In this document: positions 42,213-54,100 of the stretch, piece after piece
Layout of the letters: every line of letters begins with the position of its first letter
Position numbering within the stretch: the first letter of the stretch is position 1
DNA from: Paramyrothecium sp. XJ0827
Lineage: Eukaryota; Ascomycota; Sordariomycetes; Hypocreales; Stachybotryaceae
NCBI GenBank assembly: GCA_020881915.1
Contig: JAJFPB010000001.1
Location: 1,736,001-1,800,000 of the forward strand
Direction: 5' to 3'
Length of the DNA: 64,000 bases
Program-made: the position numbers and the translations under genes
Notes under the pieces: generated by a model
The model's database searches: none
What the model saw: the letters and a program-made list of their open reading frames with translations, nothing else
What the model was told of the DNA's origin: nothing

Positions 42213-43356
42213 GCAAGCCATCAAACGGCTTCTTAGCGGGAATAAGACACCCAAGTGGATGGGATTTTGCGACACCGAAAAATGGACAAGACCATGCCTA
42301 CTGGTAGGCAGTGGGTAAAAGGTGGAAGCGCGCGCCAGCAGCGATTTGACTGGTGCATTGCGGACCGAGCGGTGCCGAGGCGGAATCTGCCTCGAGACTC
42401 AGCCAACCACCAGCCCGGTTGATTGGCGGCGACACCCTGACGCATCCGTGGCTCAGCTTGTCTCCCAAGACTCAGACTCGACTCAACTCAAAACCCCCGC
42501 GAAAAGGCGCACGACGGTAGCGGTGCGCCGCGCAATAGCCAGCCCTAGGGTCCACCTCGTCAAGTGTAAACGAGCTACTTTGATTGCGTGAAGGATCGGA
42601 CGGCCGCCGGACTGACAGACAGACAGACAGGGGATAATGAGCAGCGCCTCTCGTCTCTTGCGCATCTTGTTGATCACCGCGGCATTCTCGTGAGCCTATT
42701 CGTTGGATGTTGTTTTCCTCGGCGGCTGAATCTTGAAAGAGCGCATCGTGAGGAATAGGCGAGAGGCGCTGGGCCAGTCAATGACTGAGATGGTTACATT
42801 TGACCTGGGTTCTTTACCTCACCTGGTCAAAGAGATGCCGTCTTCTGGGGGGGAGCGCTCTTCAGTGTGGCTTTGCTCCTGGACAGCGCCCCCTCCCCTC
42901 TAGGGTCAGCGTGAGCTAGACTGTATTGGAAGGTAATCAGTACCTAAGTTAAGTTACCTTGCGGTGCCAAGCGCATGAGTAAAATGCCGTGGCTAAGGTA
43001 AGGTACCTCAAGCTCAGGTTCAGGTAGGCTATAATTTCAGCGCCATTTCATCCCAACCCCAGAAGGGCCTTGCGTCTGCGCCTTTCTCCTGGGTCAAGGT
43101 ACGACCCTGAAAAATCCTATATTAGGTGTTGCGTGTTCCCCTGCCATCAGTTCCTCTCGTCATCTGTAGATTCCCTTCTTCCAGCCCAGGAACAAGTTTC
43201 ACTGCCCCCGCGCTCGAACCGTCATTGCCAAGGATTTCCCTCCTTTCCCCTGGATTGAGGAGCCCGTGTGGCCCTACCAACTTCGCCCCAGGTACCTCGC
43301 CTATAGTACCTCTTCAGGTACCTTAGGCTGACAAGGCACCTAAACTCAAGGTATCG

Positions 43357-43548
43357 ATGACATTGCCACCAACGCCAGGTGCCATCCCACCAAACACAGG
43401 GGCCGCTACGGACACCAAGAACAAGAACCAGTCCAAGTCCAAGTCTAAAAGCAGCGACGGCCTACCCGCATCCAAAGTTTCCCTTTGGTGGCGCAATTTC
43501 CTGGACGCACTGTCACTCTCGGCGCTCTTTGATATCGCTCGTGTCTGA
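43357..43548 (+). other. Upstream open reading frame in the IPK2 leader
   Basis: A 63-codon frame starting with ATG ends 63 bp before the IPK2 ATG. It is Thr/Pro/Lys/Ser-rich and resembles no family. If the transcript starts upstream, it would be a uORF able to repress translation of IPK2. Alternatively it is outside the mRNA. Confidence 0.3.
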
Positions 43549-43611
43549 ATCCAGTCGCGGGCCTTTTCCTTTTGCGACCTGCACGAGTTGCTCCTCCTGA
43601 CCCTGTCCAGC

Positions 43612-44816
43612 ATGATTGGGAACAAGGAAATTCCTCATCGCGATTCCCTTCGCGACTACCACCATGCCGTCGCCGGCCAGTGAGTCTTGCTTCTGATATT
43701 CCGAACCCTTGGTTGCACGATGCTGACCTGGTTCCTCCGCGAAAAAGTGCTGGCACCCTCTGCACCGATGATGGCGAGCTGTTCATCAAGCCCTGTACCC
43801 AGTCCGAAATCGACTTCTACCAATCCTCAAATCGACGCCACCCTGAGTTCGCAGACCTGATGCCGCTCTTCATGGGCACCCTGTCCCTCAGCGACCCCAA
43901 CAGCTTGCAGATAGACGAAGGCGTCGCGGGCGTCATCTCGGATGCCGGCGAGATTCAGGCAGCCAGGGAACATGTCGCTGCCACGATAGCCGCCGAGATT
44001 GCCAAGAACGAGGCCGAGGAGAAGCGCAAGGCCGCCCTCGAAAACGGCGTATGGGTCCCAAACAAGAGCAAGAAGATCAGCACGGACAAGGCCGTCGTGC
44101 TCGATAACGCTTCGTTCGGCTTCAAGCAACCCAATATCCTGGATGCGAAGCTAGGTGTGCGCCTGTGGGCCGACGATGCGCCCCTCGCCAAGAAGCAGCG
44201 CTTTGACAAGATTTCCTCCGAGACAACCCACGGCACGCTCGGCTTCCGCATCGCTGGCATGAGGGTATATCGCGGATCGGAAGACCCTTCGGAGTTGGAC
44301 AAGGATGAATACAGGATATACGACAAGGACTACGGTCGCGTCACGGTTAATAACGAGAACGTGGTTCAGGAGTTCCGGAAATTCATTTTCAACAAAGCGG
44401 CGGGCATCGACGAGGAACTTGGCAAGGCCGTGTGTGAAGCATTCTTGCGCGACCTGCGACAGGTCGAAGATGTCATGTCTCGTCACGAGAGCCGCATGTA
44501 CTCATCGTCGCTCCTTTTTGTCTTTGAGGGCGACGGCGAAGCCCTGAGAGCCGCCATCGAGGAAAATAACGCGGCAATTGAAGCAGAGACGGAAGAGCGC
44601 AGACAAGTGGATCGCACAACTAAGAGGGTGGACAGCGGCATAGATCTGGACGAAGAATCCGATAATGAATCGGACCTGTCGTCGCTGCCCCAGATCTACT
44701 CCCTCAAGCTGATCGACTTTGCGCACGCGCAGTGGACGCCTGGTCAGGGTCCGGACGAGAACACTCTCATCGGCGTGCGCAGCCTGATACGCATATTCGA
44801 GGAGATGGCGCAATGA
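43612..44816 (+). CDS. IPK2: Inositol polyphosphate multikinase (ARG82/IPK2)
   Basis: Exon 1 (43612-43679) carries the Asp-Tyr-His-His-Ala-Val-Ala-Gly-His entry of the domain; a 68-bp intron (43680-43747, GTGAGT...AAG) is removed; exon 2 runs to 44816; 378 residues. The nucleotide-binding N-lobe has Phe-Ile-Lys-Pro, followed by Glu-Ile-Asp-Phe-Tyr and Leu-Met-Pro-Leu-Phe-Met-Gly-Thr-Leu. The family signature PxxxDxKxG is complete at 151-159 (Pro151, Asp155, Lys157, Gly159). The C-terminal Leu-Lys-Leu-Ile-Asp-Phe-Ala-His supplies the metal-binding Asp. A Lys/Glu-rich insert (about 80-105) and an acidic Ser/Asp insert (about 335) interrupt the core. The enzyme phosphorylates InsP3 and InsP4 to InsP5 in the nucleus; in yeast it also helps arginine and phosphate gene regulation. 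Confidence 0.92.
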
Positions 44817-45442
44817 TTACGATGACAACAGTCTTTTCGACATGAAAAAGAAAAAAGGAGTAGATCATCTGCACGGGAACGAAAAAGTGCCTACTCTGTT
44901 CCAATGGTTTTAGATGATGCGCCACGCAGACGTTGACTTCTGCCCAGGCTGGTGGCAGACTTGTCGCGTGGATTGCAATGGATACCCCCTCAATTGGCAT
45001 GAGCGTTGTTATAGCAAAAAGATTCTCATCATGCATGTAGATGATAGGATTCCCCAGGGGACGCATAGCATTTTCGGCAGTGGAGATTTAACGACTTTAT
45101 GACCTGGAGTTGAATGATTCAATAGATACACATTTCATGGAATTACATATGCCCTGAAGTGAAAACAGAAGACCACTGTGAAACACGCCGCGATAGTGAG
45201 GCTATATTATATTGGGAGTTCGAATCTTGTCTGCCTAGACCCGTGACCCGTCTTCCTGTTGCAAATTTCCTCGTCCAGGAGGGCAACTCGAGACTCGGGT
45301 CGTGTTGACAAACTTGATCACACACCCAAGCTCGGCCGGTGTTCCCACTCAACTCTTGTAGCGTCCTCCAATGTTAGGGCTCTCGATCTGTCGACTACAG
45401 AAGAGTTTTCCGCGAAGGATGTGGAACAACCCCTATCTTCTT
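44817..45442. other. Convergent intergenic region
   Basis: 3' region of IPK2 and of the minus-strand NLR pseudogene. No gene or repeat supported. Confidence 0.5.
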
Positions 45443-48273
45443 TTACTTTTTCGTTTGCGCGTGCTGTTGCTGTTCTGCGGCGGCAACCTGCAGGGCAACG
45501 AGCTTTGCTACTTTCTCCCGGGGAAGTATGACCTCGACCTCTTCTCTCATTGTTGCAGAGCCCCCAAGAATGGGCATGTCGAGATCCGCACCCGCGCGTA
45601 CAAGCTCGCAAAGAAGCTCGAATACGGCGTCGTCGCTTCTGACTCTAGTCCCAAATTTTAACATAAAAGAATCCCACATCCATGGTTTATTCTCCGTCCT
45701 CGCACCCATCCTCACAAGGTATTTGGCCGTGGCAAGCACACCAGCAACGTGCACCTGGCCCTCGCGCGAATTAATAACTGAGACAACTTCGGAAAGCAAC
45801 GAGGAGTAAACCTGACCGTCACCATTCCACGGTCTTTGCAGTACTCGCGCCTTGTTCTCCAAATAGTCCAGCAAGCCGTATTCCGCTGCGTAATGGCACG
45901 TGGCCTCGATATCGACTGTTGTTCGATAAAGGGCGAGTGCATTATGAGGGACCGTTGCCGCCTGTTCTAGAACTGGATGTATATTATGTATTCGCCGGGT
46001 ACTGTTGTTCATTGATGTCGCGTAATAAAAAAGTCCATGATAATCTCCCTCCGATGGTTGCTGGTCACGTCTGAGCCACCTTTGGGAGACCGCTTCAAAA
46101 AAGCTAGAAGCCCATGACAGAGCAGCCCCGGCACCTCAAGACCAGAGCTCAATACCTTTCTCAGCATATCGCCGACAAGGGGTGACTCGACTAGGAAATC
46201 ACGGACTGTTCGATGCAGAAGCTCAACTCTGGCACAAAAGTACCAGGAGTCGACATTGGCTCGGTATTCGCTCTGCCTTTCCAATTCGATTTGAGACTTT
46301 TCGAACTTTGTGTCCTTCACTTCCAATAACCCTTTAGTCCAGCCATCAAGCCTGTACACTGTATCTTCGATGATCTCAATCATCTCCTCTTTTGGGATCG
46401 CCGCCGATTCACAATTCAAGGCAAACCCCATGTCATCTTCAACACAGCTCATAAAGTGATAGACTATTGCCGGCAACGGAGAGGGTGCGATCAAAGCGGC
46501 TTGGATCATGATTGCCGTTTTGAAGTGGTAAATGTCTGGAATGCTTCCAAGCATGTGTGCAAAGAAGTCATCTAAGTCTGACGGGAACGCGGCCAACCGT
46601 TGCCACAGAAGCTGTGTACTGTCAGCATACTTCGCACCCTCCAAAATTGATCGCACGACAAGGTATACCCAGAGGAAGACGCTATCACTCTTCGTGACAA
46701 TCTCTTCTTCAAGTGATAAAGTAGAATCATCATTTGCGCTCAGCCTCCGGAAACGACTGTTAGCAAACAACGTGTCGTGGACATAACGCCTAATATCTCT
46801 GGCATTGAGGTCCTCCAGTTTCAAGTAACGCGTTTTGTCGGTGCCCAGCTCTTGCAGAAAATCCACCCATGGTCGGCTCGAAGCACATATCTTAACATTG
46901 GCGTGCGAGGTCAGTCGTTTGACGGTGGTGATGAGATCCGCAACGTCACCGGAATATTCATCGAGTCCATCAATGAAAAAGCAAAAGTAGGTACAAGTGT
47001 TCTCCGATATTGCGTCATTGAGAATCTTCCAGAGTTGTTCTCGAGTCCACGGCTCCTCTCTCCTCTCCAGAACCTTGTTCTGCCGCAGTCGCAGAATGAC
47101 TTCTACTTGAGTAGCAGACTCCGGACATGAGCGTAACACGTCAAACAGAAGCGAGCGTAGGAGGCCTTCTTGAGATTTCTGCAGCGGGGAACCAGGATTC
47201 CAAAAGAAATATCTGCTGAGTACAACCTCTCGATGCTTGTCATGGTTCTTCGCCCAGATTCGGAGGCTTTCCAAAGTTTGCTCAGCATTGGTGAGATACT
47301 TCATCAGCGTGGATTTCCCGGAGCCTGCCTTTCCCCGAATCCAAAAGATACCGTTACCTTCCTCAAGCCATGTCTTAAAGTACACGCGAACCTGTTTATG
47401 CTGACCTGGGATGGTATCCTTGAATACCCAATGTAACGTCTTGCTATGAGTCGGGTTATGCTATTGTACCGAAAGTCGGATTGCACGAATTGAAAAGCTT
47501 TGAGAACTTCATTAACGGCCCTGCAGACTTTGACGTCTTGTTCCAGTTGCGAGACGCAGTTTAATAGCCTGTCAAGCTTGGCAGAGACCTCTTCTAAACG
47601 AGAAGATGGCTCGAACGATAATTTCTCGATCCCAGAAATTGCTTCACTGATCTTCTCTTTGATCTCATGGGTGCTTACTTCTCGGACTTGATGTAGTACT
47701 GCTATCTCCAAGTCTTGCAGTCTGTCATGAAACGTGGTGCCGAAGTCAAGGCTTGCTCTCTTAGCGACTAGGAATTCTCGGTAGATTTCAGACTGCTTGT
47801 CCCTTCAAAAACATCAGTGTGGTACTTTTGCATATTACGGGAGAGCCAGGCAGAACTATACATCATTTGAAATTGGATAAAGACAACGACAAGAGACTAA
47901 AGTTGCTGGATTCTCTGGAGGAACTCTTGGATTTGTTTCTCCTTCCAGATAGCTCGTAAGGCGACCTGAAAGCTCTGCCATTTGCTCCCAGTTCTCTGCT
48001 TGATTCTCAAACTAGACAAAACGTTTGAAAAATCGCTCGCCACTCTTCTGCTCATGGGACCAAGATCCCTCACTTCTTGAGAAGGCGTTGGTTTGCCGTG
48101 ATCAAGTTACTGAGGGATGCCATGTTGTTTGCAATCTTTTTGAGGCTCTCTATCTCTTCTGTTACTCCTTCTGTAGACGAGTACACTGCTTTCGCGCTTG
48201 ATGCAAATTTAAGAATTGTTTCGAAAAGCTGGAAGGTGTTGCAGGCAGCGTTCAGGGCCGTCAGGGGATCCAT
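45443..48273 (-). pseudogene. Broken NACHT-type fungal NLR gene
   Basis: The minus strand carries the parts of one fungal STAND receptor in order: an N-terminal helical region (start ATG 48273-48271, Met-Asp-Pro-Leu-Thr-Ala-Leu), a long helical linker, a Lys-Thr-Leu-His-Trp-Val-Phe entry to the NACHT, Walker A Gly-Lys-Ala-Gly-Ser-Gly-Lys-Ser-Thr, Walker B Phe-Phe-Ile-Asp-Gly-Leu-Asp-Glu-Tyr, Cys-Ala-Ser-Ser-Arg-Pro-Trp, then the helical C-terminal region usual behind such NACHTs. The parts sit in different frames. Lesions: a shift near 48070-48078, an in-frame TAG at 47899-47897, a shift near 47442-47450, and a one-base deficit in an A6/T6 run at 46027-46032. A plausible intron (about 47800-47860) joins linker segments but repairs none of these. 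The longest intact piece, 46009-47385, still spans the whole NACHT. No C-terminal repeat domain is present. Confidence 0.72.
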
Positions 48274-49635
48274 TGTCAGTCTTCCTGCTACTGATCTATG
48301 GCAATGCAATTGTAGCTACCGAATATCCGAGCAAGTTTGGGTGTCGGGAAGCGAAGTCACGCAACAGTCGGTTAGATTTAAGAGCCATATATTGGATACG
48401 GCCATCAGGCTGTGGCTGCAGAATTATTGGCTGCGGCCGGCTGGTCACAGTCATGTGAGCGTTGTACGTTGCAGCTACCGTGGGGCTCGTGAGTGCTGCG
48501 CCTTCGACATTGAGCATATTTCAGTTCGCAATTATCTCGATATTGCACATTCATTTGTGTCGACCTCGCCGCCGATTACTCCAACAGCGATTGAATCATT
48601 AATGGTAGAATCAAAAACTCTCACACTCACACTATCAAACGTAATTCAGATCATCTCGCGTAAATGAGTAGTCGACTATAAACATTGCCATGGCCAATAT
48701 TCTTAGGGCTGGTTCCCTAGCAGCTCGAACGTCGTACTGTCCATAAAAACGCTGCGTAGCAAAATGTTCTTGACCCGGAGGAATTGCCACCGGAATTAAG
48801 TCATCAATCATAATGCCGACTATCAGCTGAATAAGTTCTGCTTAACTAAGGGGGGTCAGGCATGCAAAGAGCTAGCATTCTTCTTTATTAACCTTCTGTT
48901 GAAGAGGAGCCTCGGAGTCCGTGATTAACAACGGACCACTGCTCGAAGCTTGAAGACGCGTCGGCCCTGTTTCCAAGGACCGATTCGGCGGAGAAGTTTA
49001 ATTTCTCTCTCGGGACTTTGCATAATGCGGGGGGTAAAAATAAATATTTACTTCACTCAGTTAACTCCCACATGCATGCTGCCTCTGCGTCTAGGGTAGG
49101 TCATGGTGGTTACTGTTATGAACCTGTTGACTACATATGTTCTGGGAAGATGGGGGAAGACTAGCTACTGGGAAAATGGTGAATCTTGATGCATTAATGA
49201 TTGATAGCGGAGCGCTGTGGAGTTGACCGACCTCATGTTGATCAAGCAGGTTTCACCCATAGATTCCAGTCAAGCTTAAAGCACTTAGGTTTTGTGGTTG
49301 CAATATTTTACGATCTTCTTAGAATAAGAAAATGTAATTCGTATCCTTACTCCTACATGCTGCAAAATGCAGTTGTTTCTTGCCTTTCATAGTACCTTCT
49401 TCGCGTAGAAGAAGACCCTAGTTTCTTCAGACGTGAAGCGGTCTAGACTCCAGAGGTCAGAACGAAGGCCGACCGACCAGGGTCCTCCGTGCGGTGACCG
49501 GCTGCTAGCGCGAGCCGCCCCGTGGCCGAGTCCCCACCATGTTTTCGAGAGTCTAGCTTAGCTTCTGGAAAGCTTCCAAGAGCCGCCTTTCGACTCTTCA
49601 CCTCGAATTCTCTCTGGTCGATGTAGCCGTCAACC
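48274..49635. other. Divergent intergenic region NLR pseudogene / CLP1
   Basis: AT-richer than its surroundings (notably 49000-49400). Short frames exist but none is convincing. Confidence 0.45.
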
Positions 49636-51187
49636 ATGTCAATTCCAGGCTTGGGTCAAATACCAGTGCAGGCGAGTCCATAAGCTCCTTTCCTCACTGA
49701 ATTCATTGCATGTGCTTTGCGCTAACCAGGACCCCAACAGCCTGTCGCATCTTCGACCCGCACAATCAACCTCCAACCCGCCTGGGAATGGCGCTTCGAA
49801 GTCCCCGTCGGCTCCAGCCTCGTCCTTCGACTCGTCTCGGGCACCGCTGAGAAGGATGGTGTCGAGCTCGCCTTCCGCAATGCGTACACCTTCTCCGGTG
49901 TAAAGACCAAGATCCTCACCTGGCACGGCTGCGCGCTCGAGATCGAGGGCCGCTGCGATGACGAGTTCGTCGCCGAGTACGCGACGCCCGCTGCGAATCC
50001 TGCGACTTCATACCTCAACTTCCATGCCAGGCTGACGGAACTGCGCGGTCAGGCGGCGCGCGAGGGGCGCGAGGGCCCACGCGTGCTCATCGCCGGCCCG
50101 CCCAACACTGGCAAGACGACGCTTGCGCGCACGCTGACGAGCTACGCGACGCGCCAGGGCCACCAGCCGCTTGTTGTCAATGCCGACCCGAAGGAGGGCA
50201 TGCTCAGCCTACCCGGCACGCTTAGCGCCGCCGTCTTTGCCACCATCATCGACCCGGAGAGCAGCGGCGGCTGGGGCAGCACGCCTACGAGCGGACCCAG
50301 CAGCGTGCCCGTCAAGCTGCCGCTGGTGCAGCACTTTGGCCGGGCATCGGCGGAAGAAGAACCGGATCTCTACCGCGAGCTGATTGGACGGCTAGCGGGC
50401 ACGACGAGCGGGCGATTGAGCGAGGATGAGGGCGTTCGCGCGTCGGGCGTGGTGGTGGACACTATGGGGATTAGCGAGAAGAGCAAGATTGGGCTGGACC
50501 TGCTTGCGCATATTGTGGACGAGCTGTCAAGTACGCCTCCCGAAGACTTTACGAGATATGAATGCTAATGGTTTAATAGTAAACGTGATTGTGGTGCTAG
50601 GGTCAACGCGCATGAACGCCGAGTTGACCAAGCGCTTCGCCGAGGAGAAGACCAGCTTGGGCGAACCAATTAACGTTGTGTCGCTGGACAAATCAGAAGG
50701 AGTGGTAGTGCGCGACGAGGCATTTCTTCAACAGACACGAGAAGCAGCAATCAAGGAGTACTTCTTTGGAGACGCCAGACGGACGCTGAGCCCGCAAATC
50801 CAGCAGGTCGACTTTGATAGTCTGATTATCTACAAGCCATCTGAGTGTACGTTAATTCTACGCAGCCCATCATTATCATTGAATGTGAAAGGTTCTACGC
50901 AGTCAAGCTAACACAACTGCACAGATTCGAGCTACGGCGAAGAAACCATGGTGCGCGAGGAGCCCTCCTCCCTCCTGGAACATTGGACGCTGGCGGTGAT
51001 GCACGCAGGCCTACGGGACTCGCCGGAAGCCGTGCGCACAGCGAGTGTCATGGGATTCGTATACGTGTCCGACGTGGACGCGGAGCGACGCAAGATCAAG
51101 GTGCTGTCGCCGGTGAGCGGCCGGTTGGGCGACAAGCCTCTGATTGGGGGCAAATGGCCGGAGCCGTTTATGAATTTGCTGGGGTAG
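49636..51187 (+). CDS. CLP1: mRNA 3'-end processing factor CLP1 (polynucleotide kinase family)
   Basis: Exons 49636-49671, 49741-50530, 50580-50846 and 50925-51187 give 451 residues, the normal length. The first intron is best read as a GC-AG intron (donor CAG/GCGAGT, acceptor CAACAG), giving Met-Ser-Ile-Pro-Gly-Leu-Gly-Gln-Ile-Pro-Val-Gln then Pro-Val-Ala-Ser; a GT donor three bases further on, with another acceptor, also keeps frame. The N-terminal beta domain reads Glu-Trp-Arg-Phe-Glu-Val-Pro. Walker A is Gly-Pro-Pro-Asn-Thr-Gly-Lys-Thr (131-138). The central domain has Val-Val-Asp-Thr-Met-Gly and Val-Leu-Gly-Ser-Thr-Arg-Met; a small C-terminal beta domain ends at Trp-Pro-Glu-Pro-Phe. CLP1 binds ATP and Pcf11 in cleavage factor IA and is required for pre-mRNA cleavage and polyadenylation. 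Nuclear, essential in yeast. Confidence 0.94.
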
Positions 51188-54100
51188 ACATCAACATGTT
51201 CAAAAAGCAAGTCACGAAACAGATAATATCAAGAACAAAGCAAGGGGAGAACATAAAAATTCAAAATATTTGTCAGATGACCAGGAATCTTGAGTGTCGT
51301 TTCAGTATTGTGCATGTGAGATGTCTACAATGACGGGGGTGGTGTCTGATACGTGGACCTGTTAGAGATGGGCATGCAGCTCAAGCTGTCTGGACCTGTG
51401 GTTTCCGAGACACGAGCCTTGCTTTGTCCGATTCTTTCTATACATGATCCTAATTGGGAAGTTCGATGCGGATACCTTCAACCCCCCATCATTCGGTAGT
51501 TGTGCTCGGTCTTTTAGTCCCCGATATCCTCTTGACTACGAGAACAGGTAGTCAGACATGTAGCAGACCACACGTCTTGGCCAATTGGAAACGGACAAAA
51601 CCCAGGCTCATAGGCTATCCATGAATTGGCTGATGATAAATCTACTTGTAATTTTCCTTCATGTACCGACATGATGAATAAGGTAATGACTAAGATGTTG
51701 GGGCGGCTGCATGTCCGACTACGTAAGGTAAGGTAGTTCGCGTAGTCAAGGGAATAATATCACAATACCGCCTTATCAATTGCATGTGCAGTTGTCCAGT
51801 GATACCCCTCTTGCCAACGCCGAAGATCCAGTCGCAGATCCGAACCCGCAATACCAGCAACAACAAGTAAAACACGGGAGTGATGTTCGGCCTTATCAGA
51901 AAGAAGACACTGGAAGGTTGACCCGGTGGATGCGCCAACGCAGGCTGGCTCCCTCGATAGCGCCTTGGCTTCTTAGAGCCTGTTTTAGAGTGGTGCGGTA
52001 GAGGTGAGTGGATGTACAGTACAAGCAGCATGAGCACGTGCCCGAGATGGAAGCACAGCAGCAAAGGAACGTTCCTTGAAACTTCCACAGTGTGCAGACT
52101 TATGGTGGGGGGAGAAGTGAGAAAATGGCGTTTGCAGGATGGAATGGTGTCACGGCCGTGAATGGGTGATATTGTGCGGGGGTTGTAGCAGGGACCGGAG
52201 CGAAATGGTGTATGATGTGCGTGGCATGGCATGGGAACGGGTTGTTGCTTGGTGGATGGTATACGTAATCTTGTATTCCTTACGCGATGCTGCTACCCAC
52301 GCTGTGCTATAGCATTTCTGGGCTTCTTATGCCGAGTTCCTGGCGATGAACAGATCCCCAAGGTTTCTAGCAAACGGGCTGATTTGCGATGAAGAAAAGG
52401 AAAAAAAAAGGTTGGAACGGCCAGCGTGTGTACTCAGCATGGACTAAGGTATGTGTGATGCGCCTCGCCATGGCGTTAATGGTCATGATTTAAGGTAAGA
52501 TTAAGACTTCAATCAAGCATGCTCGTTACCTTATCTTTCCTGCTTGCATGGTCCAGGAGGGGTAGCAGGAAGTATACAGTCCAGCCGAGACGACGGCTGC
52601 CCGTTCCAAGACCACCTCCTCAACATACGTTGTCTTGGCTTTCGCTAAACAGGATCAAGCAAATGCGCCAAGTTATGCCAATACGTGCCAATACCCGTCA
52701 AGCTTGAGGGGGTGGTCAAAGGTGAAATTGTCAAGCATCCGAACCACGGTGGTTGTATTCGGGGCGGGTGCTCCACTCTCACGGCTCCGCTCCCTGCACG
52801 CTCCCCTGTGGGCTCTGTCTCCTTGACGGTGCTGGGGGGCCTTTTCCCACGTTTCTGCGGTTCGGCACATTACCTTAGTGCAAGCGAGAAGCAGTCCCTC
52901 ACTCGGAAAGAAAACACGGCCGTCCAGCGAAGCGGCAGAGCGGGCGTGGGAGGGGCCAGGGGAACGAGCACCGGCACTACCGGATGCGATAGACCGGATG
53001 ACGGTGAGAGCACGGGAGCCGGGAACAATGAGGAAGAGGTGGGAAAAGGCGACACACTTCGCGACTGATTCGGCTTAGAGGATCACCGGGCTTGGTACTA
53101 TGGCTGTGTTGGCAATTTATCCCTACTTTGGGTAGTCGGCCTAACGCAAGGAGAGCTTGCTGTGTCGTTATCTCGCTACGCGTGCGTGGGAAGAGAGGCA
53201 GTGCAAAGGAGCCAAGCCGGACGAACCCCAGGCGAGAAAAGAGGAACCAACGGAGCCACGACTAGAAGCATCTCGACCATCCATGTTGACTGTGCCTCGT
53301 TGCCACGATGGCCACTGTGACGGCTCGTCCATTCTTGTGTTGCTTCGTCGCGCCCAAAGATACGTTGAGGATGTGATTCCGGTCGTCCTCGTACAGTAAA
53401 TTTCTGCACCGCGAGGAACATCGTGGATTCCACTCAGCTTGGCGAATATGCTTAAACATTAGTGTGGCAATGGGCTTTGGGACATGACTGCTGCTGTAAC
53501 ACGTTTGGCACCACACCGGTTGCTGCTAGAGTTGGCGATTAAGAAGAAATTACATACAAAGAGAGTTAGGAAAGCGGTCGGAAACCTGGTTCCTGCCATC
53601 TCATCATGTCTATACTTTTTTTCCTTTCCAAGACAGCCTTGACAGCATACAACAAAGTATGAAGTCTGAAAGCACATGCAAGCCAGAGATCCTGTTGTAG
53701 CCACATGCAGATGCGTGTGAATGGGAAATCATCGGGCGATGGAGGATGCATGGGTCCCTTTCGACTAATGGGGTCGCACTGTGACGCGGCAGTCTGGTGA
53801 CCAACGTCCAGTGGACTGTAAGCGGCGATGATGACGAATGACGGATCGATTCGATTGATTACTTCTTGGCTCGGCACGCTCTTGGCATCGCAGTCTTGGC
53901 ACCGGAGGGAACCAAGTCGCAGAGCATTCGACCCGCCCTTGAGCACCGTCGTCCAGTCCCCTCCTTGCATTGCCGCTTTACAAATGGGAAGACAGAGAAA
54001 GAAAAAAAGAAAGGGACCGCAAAAAAGGTGAGGCGAGTCGGAGCGAGAAGGGATCCGTTTCTGTTCCCGACTCATACCCACCTACAGCAACCCTACGCGC

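Larger units (their letters stand above)
41090..43611. other. 2.5-kb intergenic region with promoter motifs
   Basis: Divergent ARB1 / IPK2 spacer. It holds a C13 run (42200-42212), four GACA-type repeats (about 42602-42618) and a cluster of AAGGTACCT-like motifs between 42940 and 43325 just upstream of the IPK2 leader. A short upstream frame in that leader is listed separately. Confidence 0.5.

Noticed and set aside
51690..52232. 180-codon minus-strand frame
   Set aside because: Translation lacks domain features and conserved-looking blocks; lies in a gene-poor region with many random frames.
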